Source: Mycobacterium malmoense (lineage in GTDB: Bacteria; Actinomycetota; Actinomycetes; Mycobacteriales; Mycobacteriaceae). From it: a stretch of DNA of 64,000 nt. The notes beneath the pieces were generated by a model. That model did no database searches. It was not told the origin of the DNA and saw nothing but the letters and a program-made list of their open reading frames with translations. This document shows positions 8,668-16,610 of the stretch, one piece after another; the first letter of the stretch is position 1; each line of letters begins with the position of its first letter. Location: contig NZ_CP080999.1 of the NCBI RefSeq assembly GCF_019645855.1, forward strand, positions 5,208,001 to 5,272,000, read 5' to 3'. The translations under genes were made by a program, and so were the position numbers.

Positions 8668-11004
8668 ATGGCAGCGCAGCCGGCACAGTCGTCACGTCCC
8701 GATCAATCGTCGCAGCCGTTAGTTGGGAGAGGTTGGCTGCAGGGCGTCGCCCTGGTAATGATCTTCGGCTTTTTGGTGATGGGCATCCTGGTCTACCGCA
8801 CGTACTCCGCCTCGATGCCGATGCCCGACAAGGTCGTCGACGAGTCGGGCCAGCTGTTGTTCACCGGCAACGACATCACCCGGGGCCAGGAGCTCTACCA
8901 GGCGCGCGGATTGATGGAATACGGGTCGGTGCTGGGCCACGGCGCGTATCTCGGGCCCGACTACACCGCCGAATACCTGCGGCTGGCAACCGACGACGTT
9001 GCCGATCAACTTCGCGCACAGGGCGTGGCCGATCCGCGCGATCGGGTGGTCACCGAATTCCGGGCCAACCGCTACAACCCGGCCACCAAGACGCTGGTAT
9101 TCACCGACCGGCAGGCCGCGGCCTTCGACCGTATTCAAAGCCACTATGCGGCCTACTTCGGTGAGAACTCGACCAAATACGGGCTGCTGCCGCGGCTGAT
9201 CACCGACAAGGCGCAAATCCGCGACCTGACGGCGTTCTTCGCGTGGACGGCCTGGGCGGCGGCGGCCGAACGCCCCGGCCACAAATACAGCTACACCAAC
9301 AACTGGCCGGCGGAGCCGCGCGTCGACAACGGTCCCACCGCCGCGGTAATCGTGTGGTCGGCGCTGTCGCTGATCGCGCTGCTGGGCGGCATCGGGGTCA
9401 TGTTCGCGATTTACGGCCGCTGGAGCCAAAAGGTCGGCTGGCACAGCGCCGAGACCTCCACGCTGTCGTTCCGCCAACCCGGCGAGGTGGGCCTGACGCC
9501 GGCGCAACGGGCGACCATCTGGTTCTTCGCGGTCGTGTCGGTGCTGTTCCTGGCGCAGACGCTGCTGGGCGCGGCCGCCGAACACTACCGGGCCGACCTG
9601 TCGACGTTCTTTGGCCTGGACCTGGCCCGGGTGCTGCCCTACAACCTCGCCCGCACCTGGCATCTGCAGCTGGCGCTGTTCTGGACCGCGGCGGCGTTCC
9701 TGGCGGGCGGCATCTTCCTGGTGCCGTTCATCGCCCGCCGGGAGCCCAGGCGTCAGGCGCTGCTGGCGTACGTGCTGCTGGGCGCGGTCGCGGTCGTGGT
9801 GTTCGGCTCGCTGATCTGCGAGGCGCTGTCCATCTACGGCGTGATCCCCCAGGGCGGGCTGCTCTCCCAGCAGTGGGAGTACCTCGACCTGCCGCGGCTG
9901 TGGCAGATCCTGCTGATCGTCGGCATGTTCGTGTGGATCGCGATCATCTGGCGCGGCCTGCGCGGCAGGCTCAAGGGCGAGTCGAAGATGAACATGCCGT
10001 GGCTGTTCTTCTTCTCCGGGCTGGCGATTCCCACCTTCTACACGGTGGGACTGCTGGCCAGCAGCGGCACCCACTACACCGTCGCGGACTTCTGGCGGTT
10101 CTGGGTGGTGCACCTGTGGGTCGAGGACTTCCTCGAACTGTTCACCACCGTGATGGTGGCCTACATGTTCGTGCTGCTGGGCGTGGTGCGCGAGCGGATC
10201 GCGCTGGGCGTGATCTTCCTCGACGTCATCCTGTACTCCGCCGGCGGCGTCATCGGCACCATGCACCACCTGTACTTCTCCGGCACCCCGGTGGAGCACA
10301 TGGCGCTGGGCGCGTTCTTCTCCGCGGCCGAAGTCATTCCGCTGACCTTCCTGACGGTCGAGGCATGGGCGTTCCTGCAGCTGGGTGCGCGCCAGCAATC
10401 CGGTGACGCCAACCCGTTCCCGCATCGCTGGGCGGTGATGTTCCTTGTCGCGGTGGGCTTCTGGAACTTCCTGGGCGCGGGCATCTTCGGGTTCCTGATC
10501 AACTTGCCGGTCGTGTCCTACTACCAGATCGGCACGGCGCTGACGGCCAACCACGGGCACGCGGCGATGATGGGCGTGTATGGCATGCTGGCCGTCGGCC
10601 TGGCGATGTTCGCGTTCCGCTATGTGATCCCGGCCGACAAGTGGCCGGAGAGGCTGGCGCGAATCTCGTTCTGGTGCATGAATATCGGCCTCGCGTGGAT
10701 GGTGTTCGCCACCCTGCTGCCGCTGGGTGTGCTGCAGCTGTATCACTCGGTCAACGATGGCTACTTCGAGGCGCGGTCGCTGGGCTACATCACCAAGCCC
10801 GGCAATTCGGTGCTCGAATGGCTGCGGCTGCCGGGCGACGTCATCCTGATCGTTGGCGGTGTCGTGCCCTTCGTCTGGATCGCCTGGATCGCGCTGCGTA
10901 ACTTCCGGTCAGGCACGACGGTCGAGGAATTGCCGGAGCACCCGCTGTACACCGAGGCCGGGGCCAGATCGGGAGCCGGTTCTGGAGCACCGGCGAAGGA
11001 CTGA
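8668..11004 (+). CDS. norB: Quinol-dependent nitric oxide reductase (qNOR)
   Basis: Single-subunit membrane enzyme of the heme-copper oxidase superfamily that reduces NO to N2O with electrons from quinol. At 778 residues it has the fused form: a cytochrome-c-like extracytoplasmic domain after the first helix (about residues 45-220), then about a dozen membrane helices. Heme and FeB ligands are visible: LARTWHLQLALFW (~His331), VVHLWVEDFLEL (~His482, Glu nearby), GTMHHLYF (two His ~533) and NHGHAAMMG (two His ~629). Start ATG follows AGAGG with 8 bases spacing. It heads a three-gene operon with the genes at 11008 and 11631. M. tuberculosis has no gene at this position. It probably detoxifies host or environmental NO. 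Confidence 0.95.
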   Translation: MAAQPAQSSRPDQSSQPLVGRGWLQGVALVMIFGFLVMGILVYRTYSASMPMPDKVVDESGQLLFTGNDITRGQELYQARGLMEYGSVLGHGAYLGPDYTAEYLRLATDDVADQLRAQGVADPRDRVVTEFRANRYNPATKTLVFTDRQAAAFDRIQSHYAAYFGENSTKYGLLPRLITDKAQIRDLTAFFAWTAWAAAAERPGHKYSYTNNWPAEPRVDNGPTAAVIVWSALSLIALLGGIGVMFAIYGRWSQKVGWHSAETSTLSFRQPGEVGLTPAQRATIWFFAVVSVLFLAQTLLGAAAEHYRADLSTFFGLDLARVLPYNLARTWHLQLALFWTAAAFLAGGIFLVPFIARREPRRQALLAYVLLGAVAVVVFGSLICEALSIYGVIPQGGLLSQQWEYLDLPRLWQILLIVGMFVWIAIIWRGLRGRLKGESKMNMPWLFFFSGLAIPTFYTVGLLASSGTHYTVADFWRFWVVHLWVEDFLELFTTVMVAYMFVLLGVVRERIALGVIFLDVILYSAGGVIGTMHHLYFSGTPVEHMALGAFFSAAEVIPLTFLTVEAWAFLQLGARQQSGDANPFPHRWAVMFLVAVGFWNFLGAGIFGFLINLPVVSYYQIGTALTANHGHAAMMGVYGMLAVGLAMFAFRYVIPADKWPERLARISFWCMNIGLAWMVFATLLPLGVLQLYHSVNDGYFEARSLGYITKPGNSVLEWLRLPGDVILIVGGVVPFVWIAWIALRNFRSGTTVEELPEHPLYTEAGARSGAGSGAPAKD

Positions 11005-11007
11005 GCG

Positions 11008-11634
11008 GTGTCTCCGCCCGCCACATCGGTGTGGCTGATTGCCGGGTATTCGCTGGCGCTGCTGGCCATCGGGTGGAGTTTCGACTCGATGGCGCGGCGG
11101 GCTTCGGCGCGCGCGGCGCTCTGGCGCACGGGTCAATTCACCTACCGCCCCGACCACGACGCCTGGGTGTGTCCACGGGATCACTGGCTATGGCCGAGCT
11201 CGTTCGATCCGCAGCACCGGGTGATGCGTTATCGGGCGCTGCCGGTGGTGTGCAACGGCTGTCCCGCCAAATCCGGTTGCACGACTTCGGATCACGGCCG
11301 GGAGATCAGCCGCGAGGTCGACCCGTGGCCGCATTCGGACGCCGGACGGTTCCACCGCGGGATCGCGTGCTGCGTGGCCGCGCTCGGAATCGTGCTGCCG
11401 CTGGCGACGTTGGTCGCCAGCCATTCGGTTACCGACGTGCTGGTCCTGGCGGGCACCGTGCTGGTCGTGGTGCTGTTGGGGCTGCCACTGGCCCGTCACC
11501 TGTGGAACACCCCGTCCAACGCGCCGGACCACCTGCCACACCGCACCGCCATCCAGGACGAGGTGGCCGCGGCGATCGACCGCTATTCCACCCGCTGGGG
11601 CGGCTGGGAAGGCAAGGAGGACAAGACATCGTGA
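11008..11634 (+). CDS. Membrane protein with a cysteine-rich zinc-ribbon-like region, norB partner
   Basis: The function is not known. The 208-residue protein has a first membrane helix (about residues 7-25), a soluble stretch, two further hydrophobic segments (about residues 117-155) and a charged tail. The soluble stretch contains VCPRDHWLW and, after YRALPVV, the cysteine cluster CNGCPAKSGCTTSDHGREIS. This spacing resembles the zinc-ribbon found in some IS1182-type transposases, but no transposase catalytic domain is present. The GTG start lies 3 bases after norB, and the stop overlaps the next GTG, so it is made together with the NO reductase. It might bind metal or help assemble or protect the reductase (inference). 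Confidence 0.72.
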   Translation: MSPPATSVWLIAGYSLALLAIGWSFDSMARRASARAALWRTGQFTYRPDHDAWVCPRDHWLWPSSFDPQHRVMRYRALPVVCNGCPAKSGCTTSDHGREISREVDPWPHSDAGRFHRGIACCVAALGIVLPLATLVASHSVTDVLVLAGTVLVVVLLGLPLARHLWNTPSNAPDHLPHRTAIQDEVAAAIDRYSTRWGGWEGKEDKTS

Positions 11635-12428
11635 CCGGTGTGGTGATCGTCGTCGTCGCGGTCGGGGTCGTGGTGCTGGCCGTGCTTGCGGTGCTGTCGC
11701 TGGCCGTGCTGCGCGAGTACGAACGCGGGGTGGTGTTCCGGATGGGCCATGTGCGCCCGCTGTACCAACCGGGACTGCGGCTCCTGATTCCGTTGGTGGA
11801 CAAGATGGTCCGGGTCGACCAGCGGCTGGTGACGCTGACCATCCCGCCGCAGGAGGTGATCACGCGCGACAACGTGCCGGCCCGCGTCAACGCCGTCGTC
11901 ATGTTCGCGGTGACAGACCCGCTGAAGGCGATCACGGCGGTGGAGAACTACGCGGTCGCCACGTCACAGATCGCCCAGACGACGCTGCGTTCGCTGCTCG
12001 GCCGCGCGGACCTGGATACCCTGCTGGCACACCGCGAAGACCTCAACAGCGACCTGCGCACAATCATCGAAAAGATGACCGAACCGTGGGGTGTGCAGGT
12101 TCGCGTCGTGGAGATCAAAGACGTCGAGATTCCGGAGTCGATGCAGCGGGCGATGGCCCGCGAAGCCGAAGCCGAACGCGAGCGCCGCGCGAAAGTCATC
12201 AACGCCAGGGGGGAACTGCAGGCGTCGGAGGAATTGCGGCAAGCCGCCGAAACCCTGTCCAAGAGCCCCGCGTCACTGCAATTGCGTTACCTGCAAACGC
12301 TGTTGGAGCTGGGCGCGGATCAGAACTCGACGGTGGTGTTCCCGCTGCCCGTCGATATCATCACCCCCTTCTTGCGACACCCAGAAGTGTTGCGGGACAT
12401 CGCTACTGCGATAAATGACGGCCGCTGA
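11631..12428 (+). CDS. SPFH/stomatin-like (slipin) membrane protein
   Basis: 265-residue band-7 protein: one N-terminal membrane segment (about residues 2-25), then the SPFH core (YERGVVFRMGHVRPLYQPGL, VDQRLVTLTIPPQEVITRDN, VNAVVMFAV), and a charged coiled-coil region (AMAREAEAERERRAKVINA). Such proteins form membrane scaffolds that stabilise or organise other membrane complexes. AAGGAGG lies about 10 bases before the GTG start, which overlaps the preceding stop codon (GTGA). Co-transcription with norB suggests a scaffolding role for the reductase (inference). Its 3' end overlaps the convergent hydrolase gene by 26 bases. Confidence 0.9.
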   Translation: MTGVVIVVVAVGVVVLAVLAVLSLAVLREYERGVVFRMGHVRPLYQPGLRLLIPLVDKMVRVDQRLVTLTIPPQEVITRDNVPARVNAVVMFAVTDPLKAITAVENYAVATSQIAQTTLRSLLGRADLDTLLAHREDLNSDLRTIIEKMTEPWGVQVRVVEIKDVEIPESMQRAMAREAEAERERRAKVINARGELQASEELRQAAETLSKSPASLQLRYLQTLLELGADQNSTVVFPLPVDIITPFLRHPEVLRDIATAINDGR

Positions 12429-13383
12429 GCCCGGCCGGACCTGGGGCCGCGACGGTCCTGATCTGTTCGATGATGGTGGGCCACAGCGGTTTCGGTAGGT
12501 CGTGACCCATTCCCGGCAGGAGCACAAGTGTCGCGTCGGGAATGGCGCCGGCCGTTGCCCGTCCGCCGTCAGGGCGGATCAGCGGGTCGTCCCGACCGTG
12601 CACGACGACAGTGGGGATACACAGCTTCGCGAGGTCGGGCCGGCGGTCGGCGCCGGCCAGCATCGCCGCGGTTTGACGGCCCCGCGCGGCGGGATCGAAT
12701 CCGCCTCGCGCATACATCGATTCGCCGAGGCAGCGCAGCCAGCCTTCGTCAGCGGGATAGCCGGGCGAGCCGAGGACGCGGTGCTGGCGCACGGCCAGTT
12801 CACCCGCTTCGGCGGGTCCGCGCGGTGGTCTTCGGGTCAGCACGCCGCGAGCGGCCCACCACAGCCGCAGCATGGTGATCACCGTCAGGCGGCCAATGTC
12901 CGGGGACGGTGTCGTGCTGATGCAGGTGAGCGACCGCACTCGTGTCGGATCGTTGATGGCCAGCGTTTGGGCGATCATGGCACCCATCGAGTGCCCCACG
13001 ATGTGCGCGGAGGCCCAGCCCAGTTCGTCGAGGACGGCGACCGCGTCCTCGGCCATGTCCTCGAGGCTATAGGGAGCTTTCCCCGGATCGCGCCGCGCGG
13101 CCCGGCGGGACGGAGCGCCGAGCCCGTCCAGATGGGTGGATCGACCCGAATCGCGGTTGTCGAACCGTACAACGTGAAATCCGCTTTGCACCAAGGTAAT
13201 ACAGAATTCGTCGGGCCAGTAGTGCTTGTCGGCCGCGAGGCCGGCGATCAGCAGCAGCGGATCCCCGGCGTCGCCGATGTGCTCGTAGCACAGGCGAATA
13301 CCGTCGCGGTGGGCGGTCAGCTCCCGCCCCGTGGGCCGGTGCCCTGGTAATCGACCTGCCAGTGTTTGATGCCGTTGAGCCAT
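12403..13383 (-). CDS. Alpha/beta-hydrolase, P450 partner
   Basis: 326-residue alpha/beta-hydrolase: oxyanion region LLLIAGLAADKHYW, nucleophile elbow IVGHSMGAM, acid in VVHGRDDPLI and catalytic His in LPGMGHDLP. The substrate is unknown; steroid or lipid ester hydrolysis is plausible from the neighbouring CYP125-type gene under a KstR box. The first in-frame ATG (13383) lies inside the P450 3' end, giving a 67-base overlap. Homology begins around ELTAHRDGIRLCYEHIG, where no standard start codon exists, so the long overlap is real or an unusual start is used. The frame stays open far upstream, antisense-independent but in the wrong frame of the P450; I do not consider that coding. Confidence 0.85.
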   Translation of the reverse strand: MAQRHQTLAGRLPGHRPTGRELTAHRDGIRLCYEHIGDAGDPLLLIAGLAADKHYWPDEFCITLVQSGFHVVRFDNRDSGRSTHLDGLGAPSRRAARRDPGKAPYSLEDMAEDAVAVLDELGWASAHIVGHSMGAMIAQTLAINDPTRVRSLTCISTTPSPDIGRLTVITMLRLWWAARGVLTRRPPRGPAEAGELAVRQHRVLGSPGYPADEGWLRCLGESMYARGGFDPAARGRQTAAMLAGADRRPDLAKLCIPTVVVHGRDDPLIRPDGGRATAGAIPDATLVLLPGMGHDLPKPLWPTIIEQIRTVAAPGPAGLSGRHLSQ

Positions 13384-14573
13384 CCCGACCGCAGCCGCTG
13401 CGGTGTCGAGAGCGGCGCGAGATTGGGCATGTGGTCGGCGATGGCGTTGAACATGAGGCCGATCGTCAGCCTGGCCAGGTTGGCGCCGATGCAGTAGTGC
13501 TCGCCGCCGCCGCCGAATCCGACGTGCGGGTTGGGGTCGCGCAGGATGTTGAACGTGTACGGATCGGTGAACACGTCCTCGTCGAAGTTGGCCGAGCGGT
13601 AGAACATCAGCACTCGCTGGCCCTTCTTGATCGTCACCCCGGACAGCTCGTAGTCGGTGAGCGCGGTGCGCTGAAAGCAGGTCACCGGGGTGGCCCAGCG
13701 CACGATCTCGTCGACGGCGGTCTCCGGGCGCTCCCTCTTGAACAGCTCCCACTGGTCGGGGTGATCGCAGAACGCCATCATGCCCTGGGTGATCGTGTTG
13801 CGGGTGGTCTCGTTGCCGGCCACCGCGAGCATCACCACGAAAAACCCGAATTCGTCGTCGGACAGCTTCTCGCCGTCGATGTCGGCCTCGATCAGCGACG
13901 TGACGATGTCGTCGCCCGGGTTTTTGGCCTTGATCGCGGCCATCCCCATCGCGTAGGCGATCAGCTCCGCCGAGGTGGCTTTCGGGTCGATGTGGGCGTA
14001 TTCGGGGTCGTCGTTGCCGGTCATCTCGTTCGACCACTCGAACAGCTTGTTGCGGTCCTCCTGCGGCACGCCGAGCAGGCCGGCGATCGCCTGTAGCGGC
14101 AGCTCGCACGACACCTGTTCGACAAAGTCGCCGGAGCCCTGTGCGGCGGCCGCCTTCGCGATGCTCTGCGCGCGCTCGTTGAGCTCGTCGCGCAGCCGGC
14201 CGATGGCCCGCGGCGTGAACCCGCGCGAGATGATCTTGCGCAGCCGGGTGTGGTGCGGTGCGTCCATGTTGAGCATCACGAATCGCTGGACCTCGATGTC
14301 CTCGCGGGCGATGTCGTCGTTGAACCGTGGGATCGCGCCGTTTTGCCAGCTGGAGAACACGTCGCTGCGCAGCGATATCTCCTTGACGTCCTTGTGCTTG
14401 GTCACTACCCAGTAGCCGCCGTCGTTGAAGCCGCCGGCCTTGCCCGGAGCCTGCTCGCACCACCACACCGGCGCCGTCCGGCGCAGCTCGGCCAGCTCCT
14501 CGACCGGCAGGCGGTGCGCGTAGATGTCGGGATCAGTGAAATCGAACCCCGGCGCCAGGTTGGGACGGGCCAT
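13317..14573 (-). CDS. Cytochrome P450 of the CYP125 family (steroid-type paralogue)
   Basis: 418-residue P450 with the I-helix motif AVAGNETTRNTITQ, the ExxR helix (DEIVRWATPV follows it) and the heme-binding Cys in FGGGGEHYCIGANLARL near residue 360. Long blocks match M. tuberculosis CYP125 as recalled (for example RFVMLNMDAPHHTRLRKIIS), which oxidises the side chain of cholesterol and cholestenone at C26/27. CYP125 proper belongs to the large cholesterol cluster elsewhere, so this is probably a second family member. A consensus KstR operator lies 94 bases upstream of the ATG. AGGAGGTTGTC precedes the start. The hydrolase gene follows with overlap. Confidence 0.92.
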   Translation of the reverse strand: MARPNLAPGFDFTDPDIYAHRLPVEELAELRRTAPVWWCEQAPGKAGGFNDGGYWVVTKHKDVKEISLRSDVFSSWQNGAIPRFNDDIAREDIEVQRFVMLNMDAPHHTRLRKIISRGFTPRAIGRLRDELNERAQSIAKAAAAQGSGDFVEQVSCELPLQAIAGLLGVPQEDRNKLFEWSNEMTGNDDPEYAHIDPKATSAELIAYAMGMAAIKAKNPGDDIVTSLIEADIDGEKLSDDEFGFFVVMLAVAGNETTRNTITQGMMAFCDHPDQWELFKRERPETAVDEIVRWATPVTCFQRTALTDYELSGVTIKKGQRVLMFYRSANFDEDVFTDPYTFNILRDPNPHVGFGGGGEHYCIGANLARLTIGLMFNAIADHMPNLAPLSTPQRLRSGWLNGIKHWQVDYQGTGPRGGS

Positions 14574-14666
14574 GACAACCTCCTATGAGTGAGAGCATCT
14601 AGCCCGATTAAACCCGGATAACGTTGCAGGAAAAAGGTACTTTAGTCACTTCCGTCCGGCATAAAA

Positions 14667-14680
14667 TAGAACGTGTTCTA
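14667..14680. promoter_or_regulatory. KstR operator
   Basis: TAGAACGTGTTCTA is a perfect 14-bp palindrome and fits the KstR consensus TnnAACnnGTTnnA at every fixed position. KstR is the TetR-family repressor of the mycobacterial cholesterol regulon. It lies between the divergent-facing 3' end of the hemerythrin gene and the P450 start, upstream of the P450. Confidence 0.8.
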
Positions 14681-14706
14681 TCGCGCCCGGAGGCGCACCA
14701 ACCGCG

Positions 14707-15219
14707 TCACGCGCCCGCCTGCCGGCATACCCATCCATCGGGAGCGCGGCCGGTCTCGATGAACCGGGTCAATTCCGCGCTCGTTTGCGGTGGCAGGTCG
14801 ATGTCGGCATGCGGATAGACGACCGGTTCCTCTTTAGAGTTGTGCTGGTCGAGTTGAGCCAGTAGCCGACGGCAGGTGTCCACCAACCGCCGGCGGTCCC
14901 CTCCATCGGCGAGTCCATCAGCGAGCAGATCCGTCAGGGTGTCCATCGTGCGCCACAATTCGCCATGCTCGCGCATCATCACGAAGATCGGCATGGCCAT
15001 TCCGGCCTCCCGGATCGGCGGGAACAGGATGACCTCTTCGAGGTAGATGTGCCGGCGCAGCGCTTCCAATGCCGCGGCCAACGATTCGGGCCGCACGCTG
15101 CCACGGTCGAGCTCCTCGATGAAAGACTGTATCTCACTGTCGATTTCGCGGTGTTCTCGCTTCAGGGCGGCAGACAGCTCCCGGCCGGGCGTCGGGTGCT
15201 CGCCCGCCCTAGCGTGCAT
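14707..15219 (-). CDS. Hemerythrin HHE-domain protein
   Basis: 170-residue four-helix protein with the His/Glu pattern of a di-iron hemerythrin: LKREHREID, LRRHIYLEEVILFPP, MMREHGELW and LDQHNSKEEPVVYPHAD. Such proteins bind O2 or NO, or sense and repair nitrosative damage; the specific role here is inferred from the surrounding NO-related genes. The ATG overlaps the end of the OsmC gene by 11 bases, so the two are co-transcribed from the promoter region near 15717-15740. Confidence 0.88.
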   Translation of the reverse strand: MHARAGEHPTPGRELSAALKREHREIDSEIQSFIEELDRGSVRPESLAAALEALRRHIYLEEVILFPPIREAGMAMPIFVMMREHGELWRTMDTLTDLLADGLADGGDRRRLVDTCRRLLAQLDQHNSKEEPVVYPHADIDLPPQTSAELTRFIETGRAPDGWVCRQAGA

Positions 15220-15676
15220 GGCGGGGAGGTTCGGCCTCGTCGAGCTCGGCGTCGACCGCTATCTTGGCGCCGGCGAACAACCGCGACACCGGACACAACG
15301 CGGCGGCCTGGTCCACCACGGCCGCGAACGCCTCGGCGTCCAGCCCGGCCACCTGCGCCCTGACCCTCAGCCGTGACGTTGTGATCGTCGGGATTCCGTC
15401 GACCGCATCCAGGGTCACCGTGGCCGTGACGTCGAGTCGCCTTGGCGGCGTTTGGTTCTCGCCCAATTTCAGCGCCAGCGCCATCGCGAAACACGACGAA
15501 TGCGCCGCCGCCGCCAGTTCCTCCGGACTGGTCTTGCCGCCGGGCCGCTCGGTCCGGGAAGCCCAGCTCAGCGGCAGGCCGTCCAGCGCCCCGCTGCTGC
15601 CTTTCGACAGCGCGCCTTCGCCAGACGCCAGGGGGCCCTCCCACGTGGTCTGCGCGCTCCGCTCCGCAATGCTCAT
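15209..15676 (-). CDS. OsmC-family peroxiredoxin-like protein
   Basis: 155-residue OsmC/Ohr fold protein, probably a thiol-dependent hydroperoxide reductase. The first conserved Cys is in AAAHSSCFAMALAL (about residue 57) and the second in VDQAAALCPVSRLFAG (about residue 122). ATG 15676 (MSIAERSAQTTWEG) is the family-like start, with GGAG 11 bases upstream; the frame continues open further upstream through the promoter, which I do not count. It leads a two-gene unit with the hemerythrin and has a dyad element 41 bases upstream of its ATG that is nearly the same as the one before the DUF2249-cupin gene. Confidence 0.9.
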   Translation of the reverse strand: MSIAERSAQTTWEGPLASGEGALSKGSSGALDGLPLSWASRTERPGGKTSPEELAAAAHSSCFAMALALKLGENQTPPRRLDVTATVTLDAVDGIPTITTSRLRVRAQVAGLDAEAFAAVVDQAAALCPVSRLFAGAKIAVDAELDEAEPPRHAR

Positions 15677-15716
15677 TGCTTCATCGACTCCTTTATCCGA
15701 ACCGCCGGGCTGATTT

Positions 15717-15739
15717 TTTACAAGCGTTGTTTGTGTAAA
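15717..15739. promoter_or_regulatory. Dyad element TTTACA-N11-TGTAAA upstream of osmC-hemerythrin
   Basis: On the coding (minus) strand the stretch reads GTTTACACAAACAACG then CTTGTAAAAAATC. A near copy is at 19047-19068. The shared words GTTTACACAA, ACG and CTTGTAAAAA suggest a common regulator or a common alternative promoter. No regulator gene is visible in the block. Confidence 0.55.
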
Positions 15740-15814
15740 CTCTAGACGGTTGCCTCGGGCGTTGGCTATTATTGAGGAGAAATATCCCTTAAAAAGATCC
15801 GGCCGAAGGGACGC

Positions 15815-16060
15815 GTGGGGTGGATGACCGCGGCGATCACGCGACGGGCCGAGCGCGAATTGGCGTCTGAAAGCGCAGCGGGACAACGTGTTCCGGACGG
15901 TGCTCGGCCGCCGAAAACTTTCGAGGAGCGGGCGGCGGCGTTCTGCAGGGCCTCCTCGCGAATTCGGGGCCGGCTAAACGCCATTCGACTGCATCGCGGC
16001 CAGCTCTGCGGGCCGAGCTCGAGCCTTTCGTCGAACCCGAACCATGCCTTGCCCGGGTGA
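15815..16060 (+). CDS. Hypothetical small protein upstream of the globin
   Basis: 81-residue basic product of unknown function, no motif recognised. Support for coding is limited to GAAGGG 4 bases before the GTG start, an AT-rich -10-like TATTAT upstream near 15768, and a spacing of only 6 bases to the globin start. An in-frame ATG (15824) could be used. It may instead be the leader of the globin transcript. Confidence 0.35.
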   Translation: MGWMTAAITRRAERELASESAAGQRVPDGARPPKTFEERAAAFCRASSRIRGRLNAIRLHRGQLCGPSSSLSSNPNHALPG

Positions 16061-16066
16061 CCGCCC

Positions 16067-16504
16067 ATGACTGAGCCGCATGCGCCGGACGGTCGGGCGG
16101 TCGCGGATCTGGCCGGCCGCGCGGACGTAGAGGCGCTGTTGCGCCGGTTTTATGACCGGGTGATGGTCGATGACGTCCTCGCCGGGCCCTTCACCGAGTT
16201 GCGGGCCAAGGGCCTGGACTCGCACATCCCGGTGATGGCCGACTTCTGGCAGACCGTGCTGTTTCGCGCCGGACTGTACCGGGGCAGCGCGTTGCACGCC
16301 CACCGACGCGTGCATCAACGAATTCCGTTGGGCGGCCGCCACTTTGTCCGCTGGCTGACCACGTGGAACGACACCGTCGATGAGATGTTTCAGGGACCCG
16401 TCGCCGAGCACGCGAAAACCCAGGCCGCCAGGATCGCCTGGGCCATGCACCGACGGCTGACGGGCACAGACACACCAGAACTCGACATCCTGGTCGCACG
16501 CTGA
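16067..16504 (+). CDS. Truncated haemoglobin, probably group III
   Basis: 145-residue 2-on-2 globin: LLRRFYDRVMVDDVLAGPF forms the B/E helix region, HIPVMADFWQTVLFRAGLYRG the central part, and the proximal His is in HAHRRVHQRIPLGGRHF. Group III globins (Ctb/trHbP type) occur in bacteria exposed to NO and microaerobic conditions; NO dioxygenation or scavenging is plausible here. Heme binding is not demonstrated by sequence alone. It sits divergently from the osmC-hemerythrin unit and convergently towards the ctaD paralogue. Confidence 0.85.
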   Translation: MTEPHAPDGRAVADLAGRADVEALLRRFYDRVMVDDVLAGPFTELRAKGLDSHIPVMADFWQTVLFRAGLYRGSALHAHRRVHQRIPLGGRHFVRWLTTWNDTVDEMFQGPVAEHAKTQAARIAWAMHRRLTGTDTPELDILVAR

Positions 16505-16610
16505 ACTGATGCCGCCCGCGCGTCACCGCCGCGTCGGCCGGCGAAAGAGCTTGCGCCCCAGCCGAACCACGGGGCGGTTGAGCGCATTCCGTCATCGGGC
16601 GATGGCGTTG

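Noticed and set aside
8719..10746. A 675-residue open frame antisense to norB
   Set aside because: His/Arg/Gln-rich composition without motifs; it mirrors the codon pattern of norB.
11240..11330. Transposase gene in the norB operon
   Set aside because: Only a zinc-ribbon-like Cys pattern is present; the protein has membrane helices and no DDE domain.
12403..14466. A single 687-residue minus-strand open frame covering the hydrolase and most of the P450 gene
   Set aside because: Only the last ~326 residues resemble a protein family; the upstream part is another frame of the P450 gene, typical of high-GC DNA.
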